Origin: Zanthoxylum bungeanum
Taxonomy: Eukaryota > Streptophyta > Magnoliopsida > Sapindales > Rutaceae
Reading direction: 5' to 3'
Assembly: GCA_019454045.1 (NCBI GenBank)
Contig: SKCR01034769.1
Location: 1 to 64,000 of the forward strand
Length of the DNA stretch: 64,000 bases
Part shown: positions 38,500 through 48,138 of the stretch, piece by piece
How the letters are laid out: each line of letters starts with the position of its first letter
Position numbering within the stretch: position 1 is the stretch's first letter
The notes under the pieces: model-generated
What the model saw: the letters and a program-made list of their open reading frames with translations, nothing else
Told to the model about the DNA's origin: nothing
Database searches by the model: none
Program-made: the position numbers and the translations under genes

Positions 38500-39060
38500 T
38501 CCCCGAAACTGGAATTGCTGATAATGTGGGTCACGACCCTGGGACGCATCCCCAAAACTGCCGATGATGTGGGTCACGACCCTGGGACACATCCCCAAAA
38601 CTTATACTGATGATGATGTAGGCATCGGCCATGAGACTCATCCCTGAAACTGATACTGATGATGATGTAGGCCTCGGCCCTGGGACTCATCCCTGAAACT
38701 GATGCTGATGTGGGCCTCGACCTTGGGACTCATCCCCCAAACTAATGCTGATGTGGGCCTCGACCCTAGGACTCATCCCCCAAACTGATTCTGATGTGGG
38801 CCTCGACCCTGGGACTCATCCCCAAAATCGATACTGATGTGGGCCTCGACCCTGGGACTCATCCCCAAAACTGATACTGATGTGGGCCTCGACCCTGGGA
38901 CTCATCCCCCAAACTGATGCTGATTGAGCCTCGACCCTGGGACTCATCCCTCAAACTGATGCTGATGTGGGCCTCGACCCTGGGACTCATCCCCAAAACT
39001 GATACTGATACCGAAGTGGGCCTCGACCTTGGGACTCATCCCCGAAAACTGATACTGCTG
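38500..39060. repeat. minisatellite of about 43-46 bp units in element F
   Basis: Around twelve units share gtgggcctcgaccctgggac and then tcatcccc with aaactgat. Degenerate starting units lie at 38340-38500. It follows the short-unit array directly. Confidence 0.85.
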
Positions 39061-39665
39061 CTGTAATTGTTTCTGATTGGCTTGACTTTGCCACTTTCTC
39101 TTTTTCTTCTTGGAAACATTTGAACAAAAAACAAAACAAACACAAAAGGGATGCAAAATATGTTACATGTATGCATGCATGAATGAATTTTCTATCTCAT
39201 TGGGTTAGGTCTTCTGCCAATCCTCTTGGTGACTACTCGGTCTCAGGTAAAATACTGCTCCAATCTGTCAACATTGATCGGCTCGGTGAACTCATTCCCT
39301 TCCAAATCTGACAATCTCACTGCTCCATTTCCCAATTTCTACATGACTATCTTATCTTTTCTGCTTGCTTATTCCGAGGATTCCCCGTGTTCTAAACATC
39401 ACTGAATTTCATAGTACCAAGGTTGAATGCTTTTTCTCAAATATACTCATATTGCAGAAGAGATTCAGTGACATGAACGTCTTTATTATCATTTAAGAAA
39501 ATGGTTCGAACATGTAGACTAAATCAATGTCTATATTAAAAATGCATGATCAAATAAACTAGGAGGAATAACTTCATCATTCGCAACATTGTCTTCTTCC
39601 TTGGCTTATGGTTCTTCACTGTTATCCTTTATCTCAATGCAAGAAGCCTGGGTGGTTGAGTGGCT

Positions 39666-40154
39666 TTATGGTTGAGGGTTCATGTGTGTGTTGGGTTGTT
39701 TTTTTTCTGGATTGGGTATTTTATGAGAGTCAATGAGGTTTTGGACCTTATGCCTAGGGCGGGTGCAGTTGTCGGTGTCATGACCTTTTTCTTGATGGAA
39801 GTAACAATACTGGTTTAGGTTGAGGTACGGTGGCACAGGGTTCGGAAATGGCCTAGGTTCCAAAGGTTTTAGAAATCCTTGCATCTTCAGCTTTTCAAAT
39901 ACCTCCAACAAAGGTCTACCGAGATTGGAGAATCGTCTGTTTCTGATAGGGGCAATCTCAGAAGGAGTGGGCTTGGTCTTTGAAGGTTCCCCAATGGTCT
40001 TTCCATTCTGGTTGCACAACTTTCTGTTACTGGCTACACGGGGTACAGTCAAACTGGCCACAACATCGGTCAAAACTTGCAACTGCTCAGCAATTTTAGC
40101 TACATTAGTCTCCACTTGATCCAGGCGGGATCTCTCGTTGGCTGACTTGCTCAT
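39666..40154 (-). CDS. shortened gag of element F (Tat/Ogre-like), 162 aa
   Basis: This is an intact frame for a Gag-like protein of a gypsy retrotransposon, which would bind element RNA. Residues 1-40 are polar and probably helical (QVETNVAKIAEQLQVL). Residues 75-115 are basic and proline-rich. A zinc-knuckle variant follows: C117-X2-H120-X4-H125-X4-C130, within YCYFHQEKGHDTDNC and before RHKVQNLIDS. That last motif is common in Tat/Ogre Gag. The large capsid domain normally between the N-terminal helix and the knuckle is missing, so the protein is an internal deletion of a normal Gag of several hundred residues. No pol follows. Whether it is expressed is unknown. Confidence 0.7.
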   Translation of the reverse strand: MSKSANERSRLDQVETNVAKIAEQLQVLTDVVASLTVPRVASNRKLCNQNGKTIGEPSKTKPTPSEIAPIRNRRFSNLGRPLLEVFEKLKMQGFLKPLEPRPFPNPVPPYLNLNQYCYFHQEKGHDTDNCTRPRHKVQNLIDSHKIPNPEKKQPNTHMNPQP

Positions 40155-40371
40155 GTTGACTGACGGTCTCTTGACGAGTCTCTCTGCTTTCCTAACCCAA
40201 CGGGAATCTTTGATGGCTTTTTAGAACACAAGGGGTTAGCATGATGCGTGTATGCATGAGTGCATGTCATGTATGCGATGTATGGAATAAATAAGCTTGT
40301 AAAAGAATTTGCACTAATTGGCCCATCATTATTTTAAAGTGTTTAATTATATTATTGCGCGGTGCAAAATT

Positions 40372-41100
40372 GTCCCAGTTGAAATGGCCCAACAGGTTTA
40401 CACTTCACGATAACATAACCAAATAACTTCAAATGATAAAAGGCCTATACATAAAATGGCCCATCGGTATTTTAGAAGCCTTTGGCCCATCTGTCAAAGG
40501 ACACGAACTCGTCCCAGTTTAAATGGCCCAACAAGTTCACATCTCTTGACAAAATGTCCAACTGGATCCAAATAACGATGGTCCAAAACACAAACATAAC
40601 AAGATAATTCAAGCATAAAGCAATAAGTTCTACAGAGTGGCCCACCAACATTTCAGAAGCTTTGGGCCTAATTGTCATAGGATACGAACTCGTCCCAGTT
40701 TAAATGGCCCAACAAGTTCGCGTTTCTGACAAGAAGCCCAACTGCGTCCAAATGGTGATGGTCCACAAGTACAAGCACATAGAGATAATTCAAGTATTAA
40801 AATAATAAATTCTACAAGGTGGCCCATCAACATTTTAGAAGCTTTGGGCCCAATCGTCATAGGATACGAACTCGTCTCAGTTTAAATGGCCCAACAAGTT
40901 CGCATTTCTGACAAGAAGTCCAACTGCATCCAAATGAGGATGGTCCACAAGCACAAGGAAATAGTTGCTATAGGCCATACAACCCCGGTCTACGTGTGGT
41001 TTTGCGGGAGTGTAGACAAAGACTCTCACTGGTGAAGGATTGCCCACAACTAGGTCTCCCCGTTCAAGGGTTTTGAGCGACCAAGTGAGCGCACCTTTTT
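40372..41100. repeat. 182-bp tandem repeat in the leader of element F
   Basis: The phrase gtcccagtttaaatggccca recurs at 40511, 40692 and 40874 (period 181-182), with a shorter first unit at 40372. Units include gtggcccatcaacatttta and ataggatacgaactc. It lies between gag and the primer site, that is in the 5' leader of F. Confidence 0.85.
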
Positions 41101-41475
41101 TATACCTTACAGTACGTGCCAAAGAGTTATGGTGTGTGACTGACTGTCAAATGGATTTCCCATTGTAGATTCCCCAGAGGGAGGGTGGAGCGAGGCTCTC
41201 TTAAGTACCCTAGCCTCTTAGGCTCTTATCGCTTGGTGACAGGAATAAACAATGAGTCCTCCAAATTAGTCCATCACAATAGGCTGAAAGTAAATGATTA
41301 TCTATGTGCCTTCACAACTTTTCCTTATAGAAAGGTAGTGAATGAGGGAAGACACCAAACTATTACCTAGCCTTGAAAGTGCCTTTGATTAAACCCATTT
41401 TAACCCACAATAGACATGGTTAATTAAATTACAAATCATAATATTACAAGACATTATTTCGGGGCTGATTCTCTA

Positions 41476-41493
41476 TCCCTAGTAGAGTCGCCA
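41476..41493 (-). other. primer-binding site of element F
   Basis: The minus strand reads TGGCGACTCTACTAGGGA three bases from the LTR start at 41497. Similar sites occur in plant Tat/Ogre elements and are usually assigned to tRNA-Arg; that assignment is from memory of the family and not checked here. Confidence 0.7.
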
Positions 41494-41496
41494 GAC

Positions 41497-41834
41497 TGTG
41501 GGACACAGAAACTGGGCGACGCATGCTGTTCCGGGCTCGCGGCCAGGTTGGGAGTACGGAGTAGCCCGTGGGGGACTAAACCGGAGAATAATGGAGTCGC
41601 CACCCGGTGTGAACCGAGAAAATGAGATTTAAGGCCGCACTCACCCCTCGCAAAGGAAGACCTCAAACCGTTGGATTCGAAATGGTCCCTTACTAATGCC
41701 ACTTGTAATAAAATGATTTGTGCAATAATCTAACCAAGCCTAAGCAACATATTTGCAAGGATAATCTGTTTCCAAGTTCGCATGCATAAATCAAAGGTTC
41801 ACCTAAGTTCACATGTAACACATTTTTAAGTTTG
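41497..41834 (-). mobile_element. element F, 5' LTR, truncated
   Basis: It begins TGTGGGACACAG and is almost identical to the first 330 bases of the left LTR. It breaks off within aagtttg (41828-41834), where H sequence starts. About 2.5 kb of this LTR is missing. Confidence 0.85.
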
Positions 41835-43806
41835 AAAATTGGACGAAAAGGGCATTTTCGGTAATTTCTCGCGTCGCAACGCCAAGACCTTTCGCGTAGC
41901 GACGCCTAACATGCGCCGAACAGTGCTAACATGCACCGGGTCCACAAATCAGAATCTGAGAAAAGTTGACTTTGCTAACGTGCGCCGTGCCACGTGTCAC
42001 CATCACAACCGATCTGCTAAAATACGCCGTGCCACGTGTCAGCATCCTACGGTGCCGACTGTCATCATCGCCACGTGTGCCACGTGTCACTCCACGTCAT
42101 TGCCGCGTCATCAGCCAAATCACCAGGTTGACTAAGTCAAACTGCCACCTCACCGCCACGTCATCATCAGCGAATCAGGAAGTGCCACGTGTCGCAATCC
42201 TACGGTTGCCACCAGTCTCTTTCCCACGTGTCGCCACGTCGCCGCCACGTCAGTGCCACGTCAGTATCAATCATTGAGTATCTAATCCTTATCTGACACG
42301 TGGCGGATAAGAATCTCATCGACCAATCAGAAGCCACCACGTGTCACAATAATTGAAGCCCAACCACCTCGCCACGTGTCACCTTATCAGCTTATCCAGA
42401 ATCTGCAAACCGACGAACCAGAGCGTGCCACGTCGACAGAAGCTGGCGTAGCGACGCCAAGACCTTTAGCATCGCGACGCCTGAAGCCTACCCGCGCCTA
42501 TAAATTCGTTTCAAATTTCAGAATTTGTTGTACCACTCTCTCTCTTCTATTCTATATAAAGAGAGAGTTTCTCTCTCTAGTTTCTTTTAGTTGTTAGTTT
42601 TTTTCAGTTTTTAGTTTTGTAAATAATTTTAATTACGTTTTGTTAATATAGTAATTTACTTTTTTACTTTTTACAGTTTTTACTATTCACTATGAGGAGG
42701 TAATTTCCCCAGCTAGGGTGAAAGGTAATTCTTTTACTATTACTATTTAGATTAATCTCCCTTACAAATAATATATTCACTATTTCAAATATTGACTTAA
42801 AAAGGATACCGCCAGATTGGTCGGTTGTTATTCATTTTAATCTGGTTTAAACCTGACTAATAAAGGATACCGCCAGATTGATCGGTTGGTAATATTATCA
42901 CAAGTTTATATATTATTTATGGGAGACATCTAAAATAGTAAATAGTAAAAGTAATTCATTTTACCTTAGCATTTTATTTTATTTTACTTTTCAGCTTTTA
43001 CTTTATGTCTTTACTTTTGTGCATTTTTACTTTATGTCTCTTACTTTTAAGTCTTTACTAGCCCTAGTTATGTGTTAGTTATCTGGGGTTGTGAATGAAT
43101 TCTAATATCACCGGTTTATAAGGGGTTATTTTATAGTTTGGGTAATTTAAAGGTTACTTATTAAGTCTTAAGCTTAATGCTTCTTGTTGTCTGATCACCA
43201 ATAAGATTGATGTGGTAAATCTAAAATGAACTAGACATAGGGATTTTAGGTTTCAGCCTTAGACTTAATAGCCCACGATCTTCCTTGAGGATAGATAACC
43301 CTTTAATAGATTTCCTTACAGGATAGACATATACCTGTCGGGCGGGGGTAGCCATAATTGGAACTTAAACTTAATGAATCCAGATAATTTGGTTGACATA
43401 GACATATGGTTCAATTGGGTTAAACTGGGTATTTGCGTCTGACCATCGACAGAGGCTTTTGCATAATTTAGTGTTTCAGGTTAGTAAACTGATTTATTAC
43501 ACAAACATAAAATAATCACTTCATCTTTTAAAAGATATTAGAATGATTCACAACCCTAGATCTTTGTGTCTTTTGTTATTTTCCTTAGTATTTTCTTTTG
43601 TCTTTTTTATATTTATTTATTTTGCAAAACTACAATCAACCAAATCAATCAAGCAATCATTCTCTTATCCTCAATTAGATATCTGTAAATAAATAGATTC
43701 AATAATTAATAACAATAGTAGGAACTAAGTCCTCGTGGGATCGATATTTTTATACTACTTGAACGATACGTGCGCTTGCGTTATACGCGTGTGTTTACGC
43801 CGGTCA
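41835..43806 (+). mobile_element. element H, first LTR, lacking its start
   Basis: It is collinear with 44453-46433 (second LTR). It ends GGTCA just before a primer site. The U3-like part (41990-42380) is packed with CACGTG boxes. A TATA box lies at 42499-42505 and a CT/GA-rich tract at 42535-42580. The GCGTCGCGACGC palindromes seen in the second copy have decayed here. Confidence 0.85.
41991..42378. promoter_or_regulatory. nine CACGTG (G-box/ABRE-like) sites in LTR H, first copy
   Basis: CACGTG occurs at 41991, 42033, 42072, 42081, 42186, 42225, 42298, 42338 and 42373, most followed by TC (the CACGTGTC form). Six or so CCACGTC/ACGTCA words lie between them. The TATA box is about 120 bp downstream of the last site. 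The second LTR keeps nine sites at 44612-45009. In plants such boxes bind bZIP and bHLH factors; activity here is inferred only. Confidence 0.7.
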
Positions 43807-43812
43807 AGTTTT

Positions 43813-43830
43813 TGGCGCCGTTGCCGGGGA
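43813..43830 (+). other. primer-binding site of element H, first copy
   Basis: TGGCGCCGTTGCCGGGGA follows the LTR end by six bases. This is the site commonly seen in Athila-type gypsy elements. A second copy after the second LTR (46440-46456) has lost one G. Confidence 0.85.
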
Positions 43831-43938
43831 CTTATTTTTCTTGAGTTATTAATTTTGAAGCTATCTAATTTACTTGTATCTAATTTTCTTTATCTGTAAT
43901 TTTTATTTCTTTATTGTATTTTCAGGTGATTGAAAAAA

Positions 43939-44271
43939 ATGGAATATTATTGGGAGATCGAGAGATCACGAGCTTTACTAGAAGATACACCCCAAATCTG
44001 GGAGTAACAGTCCGGTTTTCTGAGGCCTGTTGTCCAGCCCAACAATTATCACTGGATGCCAGAACCAAGCAATACCACATTTGCTCAACAAGACGCAATG
44101 GGGAGATGTGACATATGTAATGGTAACCACCCTAGAGATTATTGCAAATACAACTACCATCCAGGGTGGCAGATAACTATACAAAATAACACAAAACACA
44201 TCAAAATATTCATAATACTCAAGAAACTATACAAAATGTTATATTTTATATTTTATTCTGTGTTTTGCTAG
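43939..44271 (+). pseudogene. gag remnant of element H (Athila-like), start fused to zinc knuckle
   Basis: An ATG at 43939 opens MEYYWEIERSRALLEDTPQI, stopped by TAA at 44005-44007. The same frame then holds CDICNGNHPRDYC (44107-44145), a CX2CX3HX4C zinc knuckle like that of Athila Gag. The capsid region normally between these parts is absent, so the interior has been shortened by deletion. After the knuckle the frame runs into the arm of a 57-bp inverted repeat and ends at 44271. No pol exists before the polypurine tract at 44283-44301. Confidence 0.7.
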
Positions 44272-44404
44272 AGGACTAGCAAAATGTTATGTTTGGGGGT
44301 GTGATGAGTGGTAAATCTATCACTATTTCCCACTCATTTAACCTTATATTTTGTATGGTTTCTTGAGTATTATGAATATTTTGATGTGTTTTGTGTTATT
44401 TTGT
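44181..44404. repeat. 57-bp inverted repeat spanning the polypurine tract of element H
   Basis: Arms at 44181-44237 and 44348-44404 are reverse complements with one mismatch. The 110-base loop holds the polypurine tract and the first 46 bases of the LTR. The right arm is LTR sequence; the left arm is therefore an inverted copy of LTR sequence placed at the end of the interior. Confidence 0.9.
44283..44301 (+). other. polypurine tract of element H
   Basis: AATGTTATGTTTGGGGGTG directly precedes the LTR start TGATGAGTGG at 44302. Confidence 0.7.
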
Positions 44405-46433
44405 AGATAAATAAAGTTTCAGGACATTCTGGAGGTGATTTGGGCCAAAACAGTGAAAATTGGTCGAAAAGGGCATTTTCGGTAATTTCTCGCGTCGCGA
44501 CGCCAAGACCTTCCGCGTCGCGACGCCTAACATGCGCCGAATAGTGTGAACGTACGCCGGGTCCACAAATCAGAATCTGAGAAAAGTTGACTTTGCTAAC
44601 GTGCGCCGTGCCACGTGTCACCATCACAACCGATCTGCTAAAATGCGTCGTGCCACGTGTCAGCATCCTACGGTGCCGACAGTCATCATCGCCACGTGTG
44701 CCACGTGTCACTCCACATCATTGCCGCGTCATCAGCCACATCACCAGGTTGACCAAGTCAAACTGCCACCTCACCGCCACGTCATCATCAGCGAATCAGG
44801 AAGTGCCACGTGTCGCAATCCTACGGTGCCGACAGTCTCTTTCCCACGTGTCGCCACGTCGCCGCCAAGTCACCGCCACGTCAGCGCCACGTCAGCATCA
44901 ATCATTGAGTATCTAATCCTTATCTGACACGTGGCGGATAAGAATCTCATCGACCAATCAGAAGCCACCACGTGTCACAATAATTGAAGCCCAACCACCT
45001 CGTCACGTGTCACCTTATCAGCTTATCCAGAATCTGCAAACCGACGAACCAGAGCGTGCCACGTCGACAGAAGCTGGCGTAGCGACGCCAAGACCTTCAG
45101 CGTCGCGACGCCTGAAGCCTACCCGCGCCTATAAATTCGCTTCAAATTTCAGAATTTGTTGTACCACACTCTCTCTTCTATTCTATATAAAGAGAGAGTT
45201 TCTCTCTCTAGTTTCTTTTAGTTGTTAGTTTTTTTTAGTTTTTAGTTTTGTAAATAATTTTAATTACGTTTTGTTAATATAGTAATTTACTTTTTTTTAC
45301 TTTTTACAGTTTTTACTATTCACTATGAGGAGGTAATTTCCCCAGCTAGGGTGAAAGGTAATTCTTTTACTATTACTATTTAGATTAATCTCCCTTAAAA
45401 ATAGTATATTCACTATTTAAAATATTGACTTAAAAATAATACCGCCAGATTGGTCGGTTGGTTATTCATTTTAATCTGGTTTAAACCTGACTAATAAAGG
45501 ATACCGCCAGATTGGTCGGTTGGTAATATTATCACAAGTTTATATATTATTTTATGGGAGACATCTAAAATAGTAAATAGTAAAAGTAATTCCTTTTACC
45601 TTAGCATTTTATTTTATTTTACTTTTCAGCTTTTACTTTATGTCTTTTACTTTTCAGCATTTTTACTTTATGTCTCTTACTTTTAAGTCTTTACTAGCCC
45701 TAGTTATGTGTTAGTTATCTGGGGTTGTGATGAATTCTAATATCATGGGGTTATTTTATAGTTTGGGTAATTTAAAGGTTTACTTATTAAGTCTTAAGCT
45801 TAATGCTTCTTGTTGTCTGATCACCAATAAGATTGATGTGGTAAATCTAAAATGAACTAGACATAGGGATTTTAGGTTTCAGCCTTAGACTTAATAGCCC
45901 ACGATCTTCCTTGAGGATAGATAACCCTTTAATAGATTTCCTTACAGGATAGACATATACCTGTCGGGCGGGGGTAGCAATAATTGGGAAACTAAACTTA
46001 ATGAATCCAGATAATTTGGTTGACATAGACATATGGTTCAATGGGTTAAACTGGGTATTTGCGTCTGACCATCGACAGAGGCTTTTGCATAATTTAGTGT
46101 TTCAGGTTAGTAAACTGATTTATTACACAAACATAAAATAATCACTTCATCTTTTAAAAGATATTAGAATGATTCACAACCCTAGATCTTTGTGTCTTTT
46201 GTTATTTTCCTTAGTATTTTTTTTGTCTTTTTATTTATTTATTTATTTTGCAAAACTACAATCAACCAAATCAATCAAGCAATCATTCTCTTATCCCTCA
46301 ATTAGATATCTGTAAATAAATAGATTCAATAATTAATAACAATAGTAGGAATTAAGTCCTCGTGGGATCGATATTTTTATACTACTTGAACGATACGTGC
46401 GCTTGCGTTATACGCGTGTGTTTACGCCGGTCA
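44302..46433 (+). mobile_element. element H, second LTR, complete (2132 bp)
   Basis: It runs from TGATGAGTGG to GGTCA and is followed by another primer site. GCGTCGCGACGC palindromes are intact at 44492, 44515 (less one base) and 45100. Nine CACGTG sites lie at 44612-45009 and a TATA box at 45130-45136. Open frames inside (for example 44587-44927) are read through the CACGTG array and are not genes. Confidence 0.85.
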
Positions 46434-46713
46434 AGTTTTTGGCGCCGTTGCCGGGACTTATTTTTCTTGAGTTATAATTTTGAAGCTATCTAATTACTTG
46501 TATCTAATTTTTCTTTATCTGTATTTTTTATTTCTTTATTTATTGTATTTCAGTGATGATTGAAAAAAATGGAATAGTATTGGGAGATCGAGAGATCACG
46601 AGCTTTACTAGAAGATACACCCCAAATCTGGGAGTAACAGTCCGGTTTTCTGAGGCCTGTTGTCCAGCCCAACAATTATCACTGGATGCCAGAACCAAGC
46701 AATACCACATTTG
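46434..46713 (+). mobile_element. element H, second interior fragment, truncated
   Basis: It repeats the primer site and the gag start of the first interior (43807-44090) and breaks off at ccacatttg (46713), where LTR G resumes. The four bases TTTG (46710-46713) belong to both sides. Confidence 0.85.
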
Positions 46714-48133
46714 ACGCTTGATTTGACTTGCGTGCCGCACTCGAATTCAAAATGCAAATGCGCTCGCAAATAATCTCGGGCTCGGGTTTGTTAATTCCTA
46801 ACGAATTTTCCGTTGCGACGTAATTAAATTATTACGCCTAGCAAAGTCACTATTCACGTCGCTAACGAATTAATTCTAAATTAATTCGTTCGCCCGAATT
46901 AAAATCTAATTTTAATTCCGCGTCGAAATCCAATTTCGTTTAATATATCGAATATATTAATTTATCGATTAATTCTAAATTAATCGTTTTCTCTCTTTAT
47001 TGATATTTTATCCCAGATAAAATATCTCCGCAATTAATCCCAGATTAATTTTCTCTCTCATCTAATTAATCCCAGATTAAAAAAAGTGTGAGTCATACGT
47101 CATCGGTGAATCTTCGGGAAACGGCCCATGAGATCCCCGGATATGTTGGCAGTAAATTCGGTCGTCGGACTATCAGAACACGTAAGTACCTAGTACTACG
47201 TTGTACCGATTTACAAGACAATGTTGGCTTCTAGCAAAGCGCCATGCCTTCCCAATTCTCCAGAAATATCCTTACAGGAATATAAGATCTATATCAGGCG
47301 TAGTATACGTAGTATTGCGTATTTCGATCCAATATCAGATGATCACATGCAAGGCCTGGGGCTGGTATAATGTTACCCCGTACGAAGCATATATCGGATT
47401 ACGAGCAACTAGTCTCTTTATTATCGGATAATCATGACCAAGTCATATTATACCGACAGTTGCAACCTTTTGGAGAACCAGTTCTGTATCCGTACGCGAT
47501 CATCATCTCCATATGACTAGAGTGACACTTCCGTCTTGACATCACACCCAACACACTACGATTCTCAATATACCCAGCAGAGGCGTACACAGAACCTGTT
47601 AAAACCCTGGACGACCAAAACCAAAGTATATTGATTGTCGCAAGTATTAGCGGTGCAAGTCTCAGGTTTAAGACCAAATACACCTACCCTGATTTCGGAC
47701 TTCCATAGACACATAGTCATACTACCAATGGAATTCTGAGGAGGTCTATCCAGAGCGAAGCTGTTTCCCGTACCATCGGTAAAACACAACCTCTTATTAC
47801 ACTTGCGTGAGTATCATATACCCTAATATATGAGAACTATGCTTGTGCCCTCACAACGCGCACAAATGTAATACTAGTCTCTTACGTATTTATCGATGTC
47901 CGATCTCGATAATACTCCGACTAGGGATATTTAATGATTTATCCTTCCAAGACTGATATTGTCTCATATCATTCTCAATCAGGAACAAATCATAGGGACC
48001 TCCTATCATTTATATATCTTGGTGATCTAATCACAAATGATAAGAGAGCAATCTCCTTTGTCACATAGTTAATTTGTACAACAACACCATGATCTATACA
48101 AATAGTGACGCAATGGGTCATAATTGTCCAACA
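46710..48133 (-). mobile_element. element G, right LTR, truncated at its inner side
   Basis: It is collinear with 28372-29801 and ends TCCAACA. The first 650 bases of the LTR and all gag-side sequence are lost. The hairpin array (about 46864-47080) is preserved; in two stems a mismatch or G-T pair of the left copy is a perfect pair here. Confidence 0.85.
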
Positions 48134-48138
48134 ATGAG

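Larger units (their letters stand above)
37329..41496 (-). mobile_element. element F interior: shortened gag, no pol, three tandem arrays
   Basis: The interior between polypurine tract and primer site is 4.2 kb. It has one gag-like frame (39666-40154) and tandem arrays at 37505-38305, 38500-39060 and 40372-41100. No protease, RT, RNase H or integrase motif could be found. Element F is thus a non-autonomous derivative. The stretch 39065-39660 holds no recognisable gene. Confidence 0.75.
27727..48133 (-). mobile_element. element G: decayed copia element with nested F and H, TSD ATGGG/ATGAG
   Basis: The outer ends are TGTTGGAG (27727) and TCCAACA (48133). Flanking copies ATGGG (27722-27726) and ATGAG (48134-48138) differ by one base. 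The 3' LTR is at the left, followed by a purine tract and RNase H/RT relics on the minus strand. The gag half, the primer site and the start of the right LTR are lost at the junctions with F and H. It sits inside hairpin 4 of the D LTR. Confidence 0.8.

Noticed and set aside
41839..42277. Plus-strand frames in LTR H (and 44587-44927)
   Set aside because: The peptides (VPRVTITTD, CATCHST) come from the repeated CACGTGTC words; the two LTR copies do not share one intact frame.
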